A stretch of 35,558 nucleotides of DNA, taken from positions 1 to 35,558 of the forward strand of contig JAIQGC010000026.1 of NCBI GenBank assembly GCA_020072805.1. The letters are read 5' to 3'. The position numbers and the translations under genes are program-made. This DNA is from Terriglobia bacterium (GTDB lineage Bacteria > Acidobacteriota > Terriglobia > Acidiferrales > UBA7541). How positions within the stretch are numbered: the first letter of the stretch is position 1; every line of letters begins with the position of its first letter. Below, piece by piece: positions 1-8,074 of this stretch. The notes under the pieces were generated by a model. That model made no database searches. It had not been told where the DNA came from and saw only the letters and a program-made list of their open reading frames with translations.

Positions 1-291
1 ACCGGGTCTATCGCCGGGACGCGTGAAGTTATTCCGGCTCCTCGCGGGAGCCGGCCAGTTGATCGCAGCCGTCGCGGCGGGATAGTCCCCCCACCTGCCG
101 CGGCAGACGTTCCGCAGTTCCTTCTGAACTTTCCTTTTCCCCTGCATGATCCAGCGAGAGAGTTTCAGGAGCGCGCGGGCGAGAAACCGGCGGGAGATTT
201 CCGTTTAGGCGATGGATTGAAATTCGAGGGACGTTTCCTTATTGGACAAGAGAGATGTAGTATTTTACTGCGGTATTTGCCAATGAGATAG
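1..291 (+). other. Open frame at left edge, possible 3' end of a gene, unrecognised
   Basis: Frame 1 is open from the first base to TAG at 289-291, giving 96 codons with no start needed inside the window. The translation is rich in Arg, Pro and Gly and matches no family I recognise. In DNA this GC-rich an open frame of this length can occur by chance. The same stretch holds an inverted repeat at 34-54 (8-bp arms CCGGCTCC/GGAGCCGG, 5-nt loop, no T-tract) and the palindrome CTGCCGCGGCAG at 95-106. The part from about 210 to 342 is more AT-rich and probably holds the promoter of the receptor gene, but I could not pick a convincing -35/-10 pair. Confidence 0.2.
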
Positions 292-342
292 TCTGACAAC
301 CGGTTATGGAAGGACCTTCATAGAGGTCAAGGGGAGGGGATA

Positions 343-906
343 ATGAAATTCACCAAGATATTTACCGTCCTGATCTGTTCCATTCTGCTGGTGTCCGGGA
401 TGGCGTATGCGCAGGGTGTGGGAGCTTCGGGGGACATCAAAGGAACGGTGACGGACCCATCCGGGGCGGCAGTGGCGGGAGCGAACGTGGTGGTGACCAA
501 TACCGCGCAGGGTGTGCGGCGCGTGGTGGTCACGGACAACAACGGAGAATATTACGCGGCGGGACTTTCCCCCGCGACGTATGAAGTAAGCGTGGAGCAC
601 GCCGGCTTTCAATCGCAAGTACAGAGCGACGTGGTGCTGAACGTGGGGCAGGTGGTGGTGATCGATGTGCATCTGAAGCTGGCGGGCGTCGCGGCGAAGG
701 TGCAGGTGAGCGCAGAGCTTCCGGTGGTGGAAACGGAAAGAGGGCATCTGGCGGACACCATCAGCGAGAAATACATCGTGGACCTGCCAATCAGCCGGCG
801 CGACTATCTGACCTTTACGCTGCTGATGCCCGGAGTTTCCGATTCGACGCGGCTGGCGGCGAATCAGGAGTGGAAGCCAATGATGATTCGGGCGGCGTAC
901 GGCTGA
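343..906 (+). CDS. Oar-like TonB-dependent receptor, N-terminal fragment (gene broken by frameshift)
   Basis: This is the front part of a large outer-membrane receptor of the acidobacterial Oar-like type. Residues 1-23 are a signal peptide ending in AYA, followed at about 30-115 by a carboxypeptidase-regulatory-like beta-sandwich (GxVTDPSGAAVAGANV start). The plug domain then begins (LPISRRDYLTF, LMPGVSDSTRLAANQ). The ATG has a strong ribosome site, GGGGAGGGGA at 331-340. After AANQ the frame runs into a few unrelated residues and stops at 906, while the receptor continues in another frame from about 864. Compared with the family, roughly 25-30 plug residues are missing at the junction. Either the gene is dead or the assembly lacks a short segment. 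Confidence 0.85.
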   Translation: MKFTKIFTVLICSILLVSGMAYAQGVGASGDIKGTVTDPSGAAVAGANVVVTNTAQGVRRVVVTDNNGEYYAAGLSPATYEVSVEHAGFQSQVQSDVVLNVGQVVVIDVHLKLAGVAAKVQVSAELPVVETERGHLADTISEKYIVDLPISRRDYLTFTLLMPGVSDSTRLAANQEWKPMMIRAAYG

Positions 907-3596
907 CGCTGAGCCAGGACGCGGTGCAGGAGTTCCAGATCAACCGCAGCAATTATTCGGCGGAGCAGGGATCGGCGAGCGGGGCGTCCATCAATATCGT
1001 GTCGAAGTCCGGCAGCAATCAGGTGCATGGAAGCGGCTATGGATTCTTCCGCAACGACGCGCTGGATGCCCGCGATCCCTTTGCCTATAGCCAGGCGCTG
1101 CAACCGGGGGATGTGTTCAATCCCGCGCTGCCGGACAGTCAGGGCCAGCCGGTGAAGAATACGCTGAGTCGGCAGCAATTCGGCGGGACGCTAGGCCTGC
1201 CCATCAAGAAAGACAAGACGTTCCTGTTTATAGCTTTCGAAGGGTTGCGGCAGGACGCGCAGAACGCAGTTCCGCTGCTGACGAATACCAGTATTTTTCG
1301 CCCGCAGAGCGACGCGACGAACAATCAAGCGGCAATTATCAGCGGACTCGCGGGGCTGGCTGGCAATCCTCCGGTACCCTGCATGACCGGCCAGCCGGCC
1401 TTGCCGGCGGCGACTTGCGCGGCCATTCTGACGAACATCCTGACGCTCAACCCGGTAAGCAGCCCGCTGAATGCCTATCTGGTGAACCAGTTTGAGAACA
1501 ACGGCGGCGTGTTTCCTTATGACACGCGGACGTATCTGGCCTCGGGACGCCTGGACCATCAGGTCGGCAACAACGACCAGGTGCATTTCCGCTACAGCTT
1601 CGGGCATGGCCGGGAGGAGAATCCCGATGTGCAATCGCTGACGGGCTTCTCGCGGGGCAGTTTGCTGCGCAGCTATGATCACACGCTGCAGGGCGCCTGG
1701 TTCCACCAGTTCAGCACGAAGGCGCAGAACGAAATCCGGCTGCAGGGGAGTTACAGCGAAGTGAATGTGATTCCCAATGTGACCGGGCAGGCCGGGCTGG
1801 ATATTCCCGGGTATGCGAATTTGGGGACAAACATCTTCCTGCCGAGCCTGACGATCATGCGGCGCATGGAATTTGCGGACAATTTTACGAAAATTCGCGG
1901 GCACCACACGGTGAAAATGGGGCTATACGCGCTGGAGCGGGGCAATCACACGGAGTCCGACACGTTTTTCCCGGGGCGCTTCGTCTTTGGCTCGCTGCCG
2001 GGAGGAATCCTGAGTCCGTGCTTGCAGGTGCCGGCGGCTTGCGGGCTTCCCGGCACGGTGACGCCCGCGATGATCAATTCGCTGCAGTCGGCGTCCCTGG
2101 GCCTGCCGCAGTTCTATCAGCAGGGCTTCGGCAACCCGGTTTTTCGCTACATGAGGCCGTTGCTGGCGGCGTACTGGCAGGACTCCTGGGCGGTGCGGCC
2201 GAACTTCACGCTGAATTTCGGGGTGCGCTATGAGCTGGATTCGCAGCCGAGAACGCTGCACACGGACAAGAATAATTTCGGTCCGCGCGTATCGTTTGCA
2301 TGGGACCCGTTCAAGGACCACAAGAGCGTAGTGCGCGGCGGATATGGAGTTTTCTTCGCTCCGACGTACTGGCAGATTGCCGATGTGGTGCAGACCCTGG
2401 GAACGGTGATCGGTTTCCGGCAGATTGACAATTTACTGGTACCTCTCACCGGAGAGCCGGGGAATCCCGCGCTGACCTCCGCGGCGATTTTCCAGACGCT
2501 GTTTGCGCAGGGGAAAGTGCAGTGCACGGCGCCGGCGCCGGGCGATGCGGCGTGCATCACGCCCGCGGACCTGACGCAGTTCGGGATCACGGTTAGTCAT
2601 ACGAATCCGCCTCCACCGCTGACGGTGCTCTTTTCCGCTCAGCCGGACTACCAGAACCCGTATTCGCAGCAGGCCGAATTGGGCGTGGAACGCGAGATCA
2701 CGCATGGCCTGTCGGTTTCGGCGAGCTATGTGTATGTGCATTCGCTGCGGCTGCCGGTGGCCATTGACACCAACCCGTTGCCGGTGCCGACCGCGTCCAA
2801 GGTGCTGGCCAACGGGTCAACGGTCAGCTACCAGAACTGGGGTTCCGCTGCTTGCAATGCGATTCCGACCAACTGCTTTGTGAATCCGCTGATCCTGCAG
2901 AACAACGTGTATTCTTCCGCGGCCATGGCGCTGTACCAGGGCGGGCTCGTGGAAGTAAAGAAACGCTTCAGCGATTATTTCACGCTGCTGTTGAACTACA
3001 CCTACAGCAAGGCGCTGGACAATTCCACGGACTTCAATAGCGATTATTCGCCGGTGGATCAGACCAATCTGGCCGCGGAGCGCAGCCTCTCCTCGTTCAA
3101 CGAGCGGCACAAGCTGGTGTTCGCGGGCGTGCTGGAATCTCCTTGGAAGGGCGGGTCAGGAGCCGGCGCGGGACAGCGCATTCTTTCCGGATTCCAGCTC
3201 TCTCCCATCTTCCGCTACAATAGCGGCCATCCTTTCACCCTGCTGGCCGGGAGCGACATCAATGGCGACCGGCATTCCACGAATGACCGTCCGTACGGGG
3301 CCGGGCGCAACACGGGCCTGGGACCGGACTTCTGGACGTTCGACATGCGCATTGCAAGGCAGTTCCACGTCGGGGAGAAGGCGAACCTGCGGTTGCTGGC
3401 AGAAGGGTTCAATCTGCTGAACCGGACGAACTACGGGAGCGTGAACAATGTGGTGGGGGCCGCGTATGGCCTGCTGCCGGGATTCACGACGTATAACGTG
3501 AGCGGAAGCAACGCCGTCTCGCCGAGCCAGCCGCTGGGCTTTACCTCGGCGCTGCCCAAGCGGGAAATTCAAATCGGAGTGCGTCTGGATTTCTAG
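870..3596 (+). CDS. Oar-like TonB-dependent receptor, plug remainder and beta-barrel (second part of broken gene)
   Basis: This frame continues the receptor begun at 343. It opens with the plug motif EANDDSGGVRLTLSQDAV, then FQINRSNYSAEQGSASGAS and INIVSKSGSN, typical of Oar-like receptors, and runs through a long barrel. It ends in a terminal Phe (IGVRLDF), as expected for recognition by the BAM machinery. Family members take up or bind large substrates at the outer membrane using TonB energy, and the ligand cannot be told from sequence. The GTG at 870 is only the first start codon in this frame and has no ribosome site of its own. Without the upstream part the product would lack a signal peptide. 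The two frames together would give an ordinary receptor of about 1,100 residues. Confidence 0.88.
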   Translation: MEANDDSGGVRLTLSQDAVQEFQINRSNYSAEQGSASGASINIVSKSGSNQVHGSGYGFFRNDALDARDPFAYSQALQPGDVFNPALPDSQGQPVKNTLSRQQFGGTLGLPIKKDKTFLFIAFEGLRQDAQNAVPLLTNTSIFRPQSDATNNQAAIISGLAGLAGNPPVPCMTGQPALPAATCAAILTNILTLNPVSSPLNAYLVNQFENNGGVFPYDTRTYLASGRLDHQVGNNDQVHFRYSFGHGREENPDVQSLTGFSRGSLLRSYDHTLQGAWFHQFSTKAQNEIRLQGSYSEVNVIPNVTGQAGLDIPGYANLGTNIFLPSLTIMRRMEFADNFTKIRGHHTVKMGLYALERGNHTESDTFFPGRFVFGSLPGGILSPCLQVPAACGLPGTVTPAMINSLQSASLGLPQFYQQGFGNPVFRYMRPLLAAYWQDSWAVRPNFTLNFGVRYELDSQPRTLHTDKNNFGPRVSFAWDPFKDHKSVVRGGYGVFFAPTYWQIADVVQTLGTVIGFRQIDNLLVPLTGEPGNPALTSAAIFQTLFAQGKVQCTAPAPGDAACITPADLTQFGITVSHTNPPPPLTVLFSAQPDYQNPYSQQAELGVEREITHGLSVSASYVYVHSLRLPVAIDTNPLPVPTASKVLANGSTVSYQNWGSAACNAIPTNCFVNPLILQNNVYSSAAMALYQGGLVEVKKRFSDYFTLLLNYTYSKALDNSTDFNSDYSPVDQTNLAAERSLSSFNERHKLVFAGVLESPWKGGSGAGAGQRILSGFQLSPIFRYNSGHPFTLLAGSDINGDRHSTNDRPYGAGRNTGLGPDFWTFDMRIARQFHVGEKANLRLLAEGFNLLNRTNYGSVNNVVGAAYGLLPGFTTYNVSGSNAVSPSQPLGFTSALPKREIQIGVRLDF

Positions 3597-3625
3597 GCGC
3601 TCTTCGCAAGCAGTTCGATCCTTCG

Positions 3626-3664
3626 CACGGGGCCGGGAGTTTCCTCCTGGCCCCGTGATTTTTT
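3626..3664 (+). terminator. Intrinsic terminator of the receptor gene
   Basis: A 14-bp stem (3626-3639 with 3644-3657, one G-U pair) and a 4-nt loop are followed by ATTTTTT. It lies 29 nt after the receptor stop. The stem begins CACGGGGCC and ends GGCCCCGTG. No T-tract is present on the opposite strand, so it acts rightward. Confidence 0.9.
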
Positions 3665-3684
3665 ATGCCGGCCCTGCGGAGGTT

Positions 3685-4578
3685 TCAATCCTCTTCGGGA
3701 GTGTCGTGGAGCTGGCTATAGGCCTCGCGGCGGGTGATGCCGCGCTCGCGTGCAGCCAGCTTCAGTGCTTCTTTGCGGTCGAGATGGGCCTGGAGCATTA
3801 ACTCTTCCACGCGATGGGCCAGGGACTGGGCGGAATCGGGAAGTTTGCCTGCTTGCTGAACCTCCGGCGGTCCCAGGATGAGGGTGATCTCGCCGCGGGG
3901 AGGTTTGGCGCGGGCCTGCTCGGTGAGTTGAGCGAGCGAGCCGCGCAGGAACTCTTCGTGGAGCTTGGTGACTTCGCGGGCCACGCAGGCGGGGCGGTCG
4001 CCGAGGATTTCCAGGGCGTCGGCAAGAGTGTCGGCGATGCGGTGGGGAGCCTCGTAGAGAACGATGGTGCGCTCTTCGAGGAGCAGGCGTTCCAGGGCGC
4101 GGCGGCGCTCGCCCGTGCGCGACGGCAGGAAACCGGCAAAGACGAACTCGCCGGCAGGGATGCCGGAAGCGGAAAGCGCAGCGAGGACGGCGGAAGGGCC
4201 GGGGACGGGCACGACGGGAATTTTGTGACGCACGCAGAGTGCTACGAGCCGGAAGCCGGGGTCGGAGACGAGCGGAGTGCCGGCATCAGTGACCAGAGCG
4301 ATCCTGGCGCCTTGTTCGAGTTCCAGGACGAGTTCGGGCGCGCGGGCCATTTCGTTGTGTTCGTGATAGCTGACCAGGGGCTTGTGGATGTCGTAGTGAT
4401 CGAGGAGTTTTTTGGTGTGGCGGGTGTCCTCGCAGGCGATCTTGTCGGCTTCCTTGAGGAGGCGCAAGGCGCGCAGGGAGATGTCCTCCAGATTGCCGAT
4501 GGGAGTGCCGATGACGTAGAGGCAACCGGAGGGGGCGCCGAGGCTGGTCGAAGGGGTCATTGGAGTTGAGTCTAGCAT
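3685..4578 (-). CDS. rsmI: 16S rRNA (cytidine(1402)-2'-O)-methyltransferase RsmI
   Basis: RsmI uses S-adenosylmethionine to methylate the 2'-OH of C1402 in the ribosomal decoding centre. The 297-residue length fits the family. The tetrapyrrole-methylase fold shows at residues 20-35 (YVIGTPIGNLEDIS), 50-54 (EDTRH), about 96-108 (VTDAGTPLVSDPG) and PVPGPSAVLAALSASG, with YEAPHRI and a C-terminal GEITLILG strand. The start at 4578 is the longest; a second ATG at 4560 is equally possible, since neither has a clear ribosome site and the conserved part begins only at residue 18. The gene is divergent from the fmdB-like gene, with an 80-nt gap. Confidence 0.95.
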   Translation of the reverse strand: MLDSTPMTPSTSLGAPSGCLYVIGTPIGNLEDISLRALRLLKEADKIACEDTRHTKKLLDHYDIHKPLVSYHEHNEMARAPELVLELEQGARIALVTDAGTPLVSDPGFRLVALCVRHKIPVVPVPGPSAVLAALSASGIPAGEFVFAGFLPSRTGERRRALERLLLEERTIVLYEAPHRIADTLADALEILGDRPACVAREVTKLHEEFLRGSLAQLTEQARAKPPRGEITLILGPPEVQQAGKLPDSAQSLAHRVEELMLQAHLDRKEALKLAARERGITRREAYSQLHDTPEED

Positions 4579-4602
4579 GGCGCGGGGAAGGTTGCGGACG
4601 CG

Positions 4603-4611
4603 TGCTATAAT
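4603..4611 (+). promoter_or_regulatory. Extended -10 promoter of fmdB-like gene
   Basis: TGC directly followed by a perfect TATAAT (4606-4611) forms an extended -10 element. No -35 is visible, which is usual for this class. Transcription would start near 4618, about 40 nt before the GTG start. Confidence 0.6.
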
Positions 4612-4658
4612 CGCGCTTTTGCAGCCCGTGCGCGGGCGATGGACGAGGAGGGTGCTCA

Positions 4659-4976
4659 GTGCCGCTGTACGAATACCAGTGCCGGAAATGCAAGAAGCTG
4701 ACCGAAAAGATCGAGAAGTTGAGCGGGCCGCACCTGAAGAAGTGCCCGCATTGCGGGGGAGCGGTGGAGCGGATGGCCTCGGCGCCGGCGATCCAGTTCA
4801 AGGGCGCGGGCTGGTACGTGACGGATTACGGCGGGAAAACCGCGTCGCGGAGCGAGGGAGCCAAGGCGGAGCAGGCGCCCAAGGGAGATTCAGCGGGGTC
4901 GGGCGAAGGGAAGAGCAAGGAGAGCGCGGCGAAGGAGAAGCCGGCGGCGGAGAAGAAGCCGGCGAAGAAGAAATAG
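4659..4976 (+). CDS. FmdB-family zinc-ribbon protein
   Basis: A small 105-residue protein of the FmdB/putative regulatory family. It opens with the family signature MPLYEYQC and carries two CxxC pairs (C8/C11 and C29/C32) that form a zinc ribbon. The tail from about residue 60 is low-complexity and very rich in Lys, Ala and Glu, ending in KKPAKKK, so it is probably disordered and basic. The start is GTG, chosen because the signature begins there and GAGGAGGG lies at 4646-4652. The family's true role is not established; the name comes from a gene near formamidase and methylamide genes. It is convergent with galU, with 25 nt between the stops. Confidence 0.88.
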   Translation: MPLYEYQCRKCKKLTEKIEKLSGPHLKKCPHCGGAVERMASAPAIQFKGAGWYVTDYGGKTASRSEGAKAEQAPKGDSAGSGEGKSKESAAKEKPAAEKKPAKKK

Positions 4977-5001
4977 GCCGGCCAGCAGGACATTTTGCGG
5001 T

Positions 5002-5925
5002 TTAGAGTTGCAGGGATTTGAGATAGGCGCGGAAATCGGCGCCGAGTTCCGCGTTCTGCAGAGCGATTTCGACGGTGGCCTTCAGGAAGCCGAGTTTGTC
5101 TCCCGCATCGTAGGAAATTCCATCGTAAATGTAGGCCCACAGGCCGCGTTCCTGCGCGAGGATGCGCAGGGCGTCGGTGAGCTGGATTTCGTTTCCGGCG
5201 CCGGGCTTGGTGCGTTCGAGGCAATCGAAGATTTCCGGCGGAAGGACGTAGCGTCCGGTTATGGCCAGATTCGAGGGGGCGTTTTCCGGTTTGGGCTTTT
5301 CCACCAGGCCGCGGATGCGCATCAACCGCGCGCCCCAGGGAGGCTGGGGAGCGGGCTCGCCGTCCACAATGCCGTAGAGCTGGGTCATGTTCCTGGGAAC
5401 TTCCTCGACGGCGATGGCTCCGACGCCGGTGGCTTCATAGACTTCCACGAGCTGTTTGGTGGCGGGATTGGGTCCCGGAATGATGACGTCGCCGAGAAGC
5501 ACGGCGAAGGGTTCGTCGCCGACGAGATCGCGGGCGACGAGAACGGCGTGGCCCAGGCCCAGGGGATCTTGCTGGCGGGTATAGCTGACGCGGACCATGC
5601 TGCTGATCTTGCGGATCATTTCGGCCTGGTCTTTTTTGCCGCGCTCTTCAAGGAATCGTTCCAGGGAGCGGGCGGTGTCGAAGTGATCTTCGATGGCGTT
5701 CTTGCCCTTGCCGGTGACGATGATGATGTGCTCGATGCCGGAAGCCACGCACTCTTCGGCGACGTACTGGATGAGCGGCTTGTCCACCAGGGGGAGCATT
5801 TCCTTGGGCTGGGCCTTGGTGGCCGGAAGGAAGCGGGTGCCCAGGCCGGCGGCGGGAATGACCGCCTTGCGTACTTTCTTGGGAGATGCCGGAGGGGCGG
5901 GAGGCCCCGATTTATCCGTAGCCAT
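5002..5925 (-). CDS. galU: UTP--glucose-1-phosphate uridylyltransferase
   Basis: GalU joins UTP and glucose-1-phosphate into UDP-glucose for envelope polysaccharides. The nucleotidyltransferase signature sits at residues 22-53 (VIPAAGLGTRFLPATKAQ, then PKEMLPLVDKP). Other family motifs follow: IIIVTGKGKNAIEDHFD, LGLGHAVL, LLGDVI, GLVEKP and GRYVLPPEIF. The length of 307 residues is normal. The first 17 residues are a Pro-rich lead-in. The ATG at 5925 is preceded by only a weak GGAG. It stands alone as a leftward gene between fmdB and tsaD. Confidence 0.95.
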   Translation of the reverse strand: MATDKSGPPAPPASPKKVRKAVIPAAGLGTRFLPATKAQPKEMLPLVDKPLIQYVAEECVASGIEHIIIVTGKGKNAIEDHFDTARSLERFLEERGKKDQAEMIRKISSMVRVSYTRQQDPLGLGHAVLVARDLVGDEPFAVLLGDVIIPGPNPATKQLVEVYEATGVGAIAVEEVPRNMTQLYGIVDGEPAPQPPWGARLMRIRGLVEKPKPENAPSNLAITGRYVLPPEIFDCLERTKPGAGNEIQLTDALRILAQERGLWAYIYDGISYDAGDKLGFLKATVEIALQNAELGADFRAYLKSLQL

Positions 5926-6061
5926 GGATGTACGTCGCTCCGATACGCGTCCGCGCGAATTTTGCTTTCTGCTGACAGTAGCGGCCCGGAGCGGAGTTTG
6001 TCAATTGCAGCGCGGGGGGCCTGTGTGCAGGAAGAGACGTCCGGCGGGGGCAGGGGGTGTG

Positions 6062-6070
6062 TGCTAGCAT
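6062..6070 (+). promoter_or_regulatory. Candidate extended -10 promoter of tsaD
   Basis: TGC followed by TAGCAT (6065-6070) gives an extended -10 matching consensus at 4 of 6 places, about 39 nt before the tsaD ATG. No -35 is seen. The preceding bases GTG make the string GTGTGCTA, also found before the gene at 9411. Confidence 0.4.
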
Positions 6071-6108
6071 GAATTCGTTAGGGGCATAGGATTTATAGGT
6101 CAGGTGAG

Positions 6109-7239
6109 ATGAGCATCCGGATATTGGGCATTGAATCCTCCTGTGACGAAACGGCGGCGGCGGTGGTGGCCGGCGGGCGGGAGATTCTCTCGAGTGTGGT
6201 GGCCTCGCAGATTGATATTCACCGCAAATACGGCGGCGTCGTGCCGGAACTGGCTTCGCGCGAGCACCTGCGGCGGATTGTGCCGGTGGTGCGGGAGGCG
6301 ATGGAGCAGGCCGGAATGAAGCTGGAGGAGCTGGACGCGATTGGCGTGACGCACGGTCCGGGGCTGGTGGGCGCGCTGCTGGTGGGGATTACGTATGGGA
6401 AGACGCTGGCGATGGCGCTGGGGAAGCCGCTGGTGGGCGTGAATCATCTGGAAGGGCATGTGCACGCGGTGTTTCTGGAGGCGGCGCGAGCCGGGCGAAA
6501 TGTGGAGCTTCCGGCGGTCTGCCTGATTGTGTCCGGCGGGCATACGGTCCTGTATGAGGTGAATGCAGAGGGCGGCGGAGGGAAAGACGAGCCGGGGCTG
6601 TTCCGCTACGGGAGAATCGGGCAGACGCGCGACGATGCCGCCGGGGAAGCTTACGACAAGGTGGCCAAGCTGCTGGGGCTAGGTTATCCAGGCGGCCCCA
6701 TCCTGGACCGGCTGGCGGCGGTGGAGATCCCGGGAAACGTGAAAGGCCCGCGGTTCACGGTGGCGCGGATGAAAGGCAACAGCCTGGATTTCAGCTTCAG
6801 CGGGCTGAAGACGGCCGTGCTTTACTACGTGCGGGAGCACGGGGAATTTATTCCAGAGATTGCGGCGCGGGAGGAAGCCATTGCGCAGGGGCGCAGGAAG
6901 TTTGAGGAAATCCTGCCGCTGTGCAGTCCGGCGACGCTGGCGCTGGTGCGGGCGTTTCAGGAGTCCGTGGTGAGCGAACTGGCGGGACGGGCGTTTGCGG
7001 CGGCGGAGCAGAGGCAGGCCGCGAGCGTGCTGGTTTCGGGCGGGGTGGCGGCGAACAGCCGGTTACGAGCGGAATTTGAAAGCCGGGGAGCGGCCGCGGG
7101 GCTGCCCGTCTATTTTCCCAGCCGTGCGCTTTCCACGGATAATGCGGCGATGATCGCCGCGGCGGCCTATCCGCGGTTCCGCGCGGGGCTGCATGCGGAC
7201 CTGCGGCTGAACGCCGTGCCGGGCCTGAAGCTGGCCTGA
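6109..7239 (+). CDS. tsaD: tRNA N6-adenosine threonylcarbamoyltransferase TsaD
   Basis: TsaD transfers the threonylcarbamoyl group to A37 of ANN-reading tRNAs (t6A), working with TsaB and TsaE. The ASKHA-fold start [11 protein letters not shown] is at residues 5-15, the metal-binding HLEGH at 113-117, then [44 protein letters not shown] and, near the end, [11 protein letters not shown]. At 376 residues it is some 30 longer than many homologues, partly through a Gly/Lys-rich loop after VNAEG. The start ATG follows CAGGTGAG. Its partner tsaB lies 0.8 kb downstream beyond carD. Confidence 0.96.
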   Translation: MSIRILGIESSCDETAAAVVAGGREILSSVVASQIDIHRKYGGVVPELASREHLRRIVPVVREAMEQAGMKLEELDAIGVTHGPGLVGALLVGITYGKTLAMALGKPLVGVNHLEGHVHAVFLEAARAGRNVELPAVCLIVSGGHTVLYEVNAEGGGGKDEPGLFRYGRIGQTRDDAAGEAYDKVAKLLGLGYPGGPILDRLAAVEIPGNVKGPRFTVARMKGNSLDFSFSGLKTAVLYYVREHGEFIPEIAAREEAIAQGRRKFEEILPLCSPATLALVRAFQESVVSELAGRAFAAAEQRQAASVLVSGGVAANSRLRAEFESRGAAAGLPVYFPSRALSTDNAAMIAAAAYPRFRAGLHADLRLNAVPGLKLA

Positions 7240-7260
7240 AGGCGCGAACGACGGAGAAAT

Positions 7261-7306
7261 CCCCTAAAAAGAAAACCGGCGCGCAATCGAGGAGATTGCG
7301 CGCCGG
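7261..7306 (-). terminator. Intrinsic terminator of carD
   Basis: A perfect 13-bp stem (7276-7288 with 7294-7306) has a 5-nt loop. On the minus strand it is followed by TTTTCTTTTT, 20 nt after the carD stop. On the plus strand only a weak GTTTT follows some bases later, so it may also act poorly for tsaD. Confidence 0.9.
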
Positions 7307-7326
7307 AAGAGTTTTCCGGGAAAAGG

Positions 7327-7848
7327 CTATTCGTATTTTTCGAGCAGGACGGGGAACTGCAATTTGGCCTTGGCCAGGGACTTGACCACCAGGCCTTCGG
7401 CGTTTTCCGAGGTCAGGTTGCGGGCGGTGGCCATTTCGCTGACCAGAAGATATTTGGCGCGGTCCAGCATCTTCTTCTCGCGGAAGGAAAGAGGCTTGCT
7501 GCGGCTGAGGGAAACGAGGCTTTTGAGGACGACGGCGACTTCGAGGAGGGAACCGGTGCGCATGCGCTCGGAATTTTCCTTGAAGCGATGCTTCCAATCG
7601 TGATGCGAATTCAGTTTGCCCTTTTCGAGGAAGCCGAGAACTTTCATGGTGTCCGTGGAGCGAATGACCGGGCGCAGACCGACGACCGGCGCATTGGACT
7701 GCGGAACCATAACGCGCAAGCCGCTCGATACCACGCGAATCATGTAATACCGCTCGGTACGACCATTCAGAACGCCGTAATTGATTTGCTCGATGACGCC
7801 AACCCCGTGATTCGGATACACAACCTTGTCGCCGATTTTGTAGTCCAT
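7327..7848 (-). CDS. carD: CarD/CdnL-family transcription regulator
   Basis: CarD-type proteins bind the RNA polymerase beta subunit through an N-terminal Tudor-like domain and stabilise open complexes, often at rRNA and housekeeping promoters. Residues 1-60 form this RID domain (FxIGDKVVYPNHGVGVIEQI-like start, with YYMIRV and VMVPQSNA). The rest (about 65-173) is the helical DNA-binding domain, with SREKKMLD-like spacing in LSFREKKMLDRAKYLLVSE. The 173-residue length is typical. A ribosome site AGGGGG lies 12 nt before the ATG. Transcription from the promoter at 7884-7912 would give a 5' leader of about 30 nt. Confidence 0.94.
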   Translation of the reverse strand: MDYKIGDKVVYPNHGVGVIEQINYGVLNGRTERYYMIRVVSSGLRVMVPQSNAPVVGLRPVIRSTDTMKVLGFLEKGKLNSHHDWKHRFKENSERMRTGSLLEVAVVLKSLVSLSRSKPLSFREKKMLDRAKYLLVSEMATARNLTSENAEGLVVKSLAKAKLQFPVLLEKYE

Positions 7849-7883
7849 AAGCTTGGGTAGCCCCCTGGAGTCCTAGAGGTTCC

Positions 7884-7912
7884 AGTGTAGGGAGGAGGAA
7901 AGGGAGAGTCAA
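7884..7912 (-). promoter_or_regulatory. Sigma-70-type promoter of carD
   Basis: On the minus strand TTGACT (7907-7912) and TACACT (7884-7889) are separated by exactly 17 nt. They match consensus at 5/6 and 4/6 places. The predicted start is near 7877. Confidence 0.75.
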
Positions 7913-8040
7913 GATATTTCGTGTGGAATCAAAGAGTTAAGGAAAAGTGAATTCCGGTTTGGAACCAAAATTGCCTATTTTTAATATAGATAAACAGGTG
8001 CGTAAGTCTGAAACTAAGCGCCCGAGCGCTAACGTTTGTG

Positions 8041-8068
8041 TTATCAACGGTTGCAGGTGGTTTACACT
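8041..8068 (+). promoter_or_regulatory. Candidate promoter of tsaB, implying a leaderless mRNA
   Basis: TTATCA (8041-8046), a 16-nt spacer and TACACT (8063-8068) lie just before tsaB. The -10 hexamer and the next bases (TACACTGGA) are the same as in the carD promoter. The start point 7 nt downstream would be the A of the tsaB ATG at 8075. Confidence 0.4.
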
Positions 8069-8074
8069 GGATGG

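Noticed and set aside
3814-4569. A 251-codon plus-strand frame antisense to rsmI.
   Set aside because: It is Gly/Val/Asp-rich mirror coding of rsmI, which has clear family motifs on the minus strand.
4977-5001. Possible shared terminator between fmdB-like gene and galU.
   Set aside because: The 25-nt gap has GCCGGCC but no adequate stem or T-tract on either strand.
7312-7324. Small palindrome TTTTCC-G-GGAAAA between tsaD and carD.
   Set aside because: Six-bp arms with a one-base centre cannot form a stable RNA hairpin; the neighbouring 13-bp stem explains termination.
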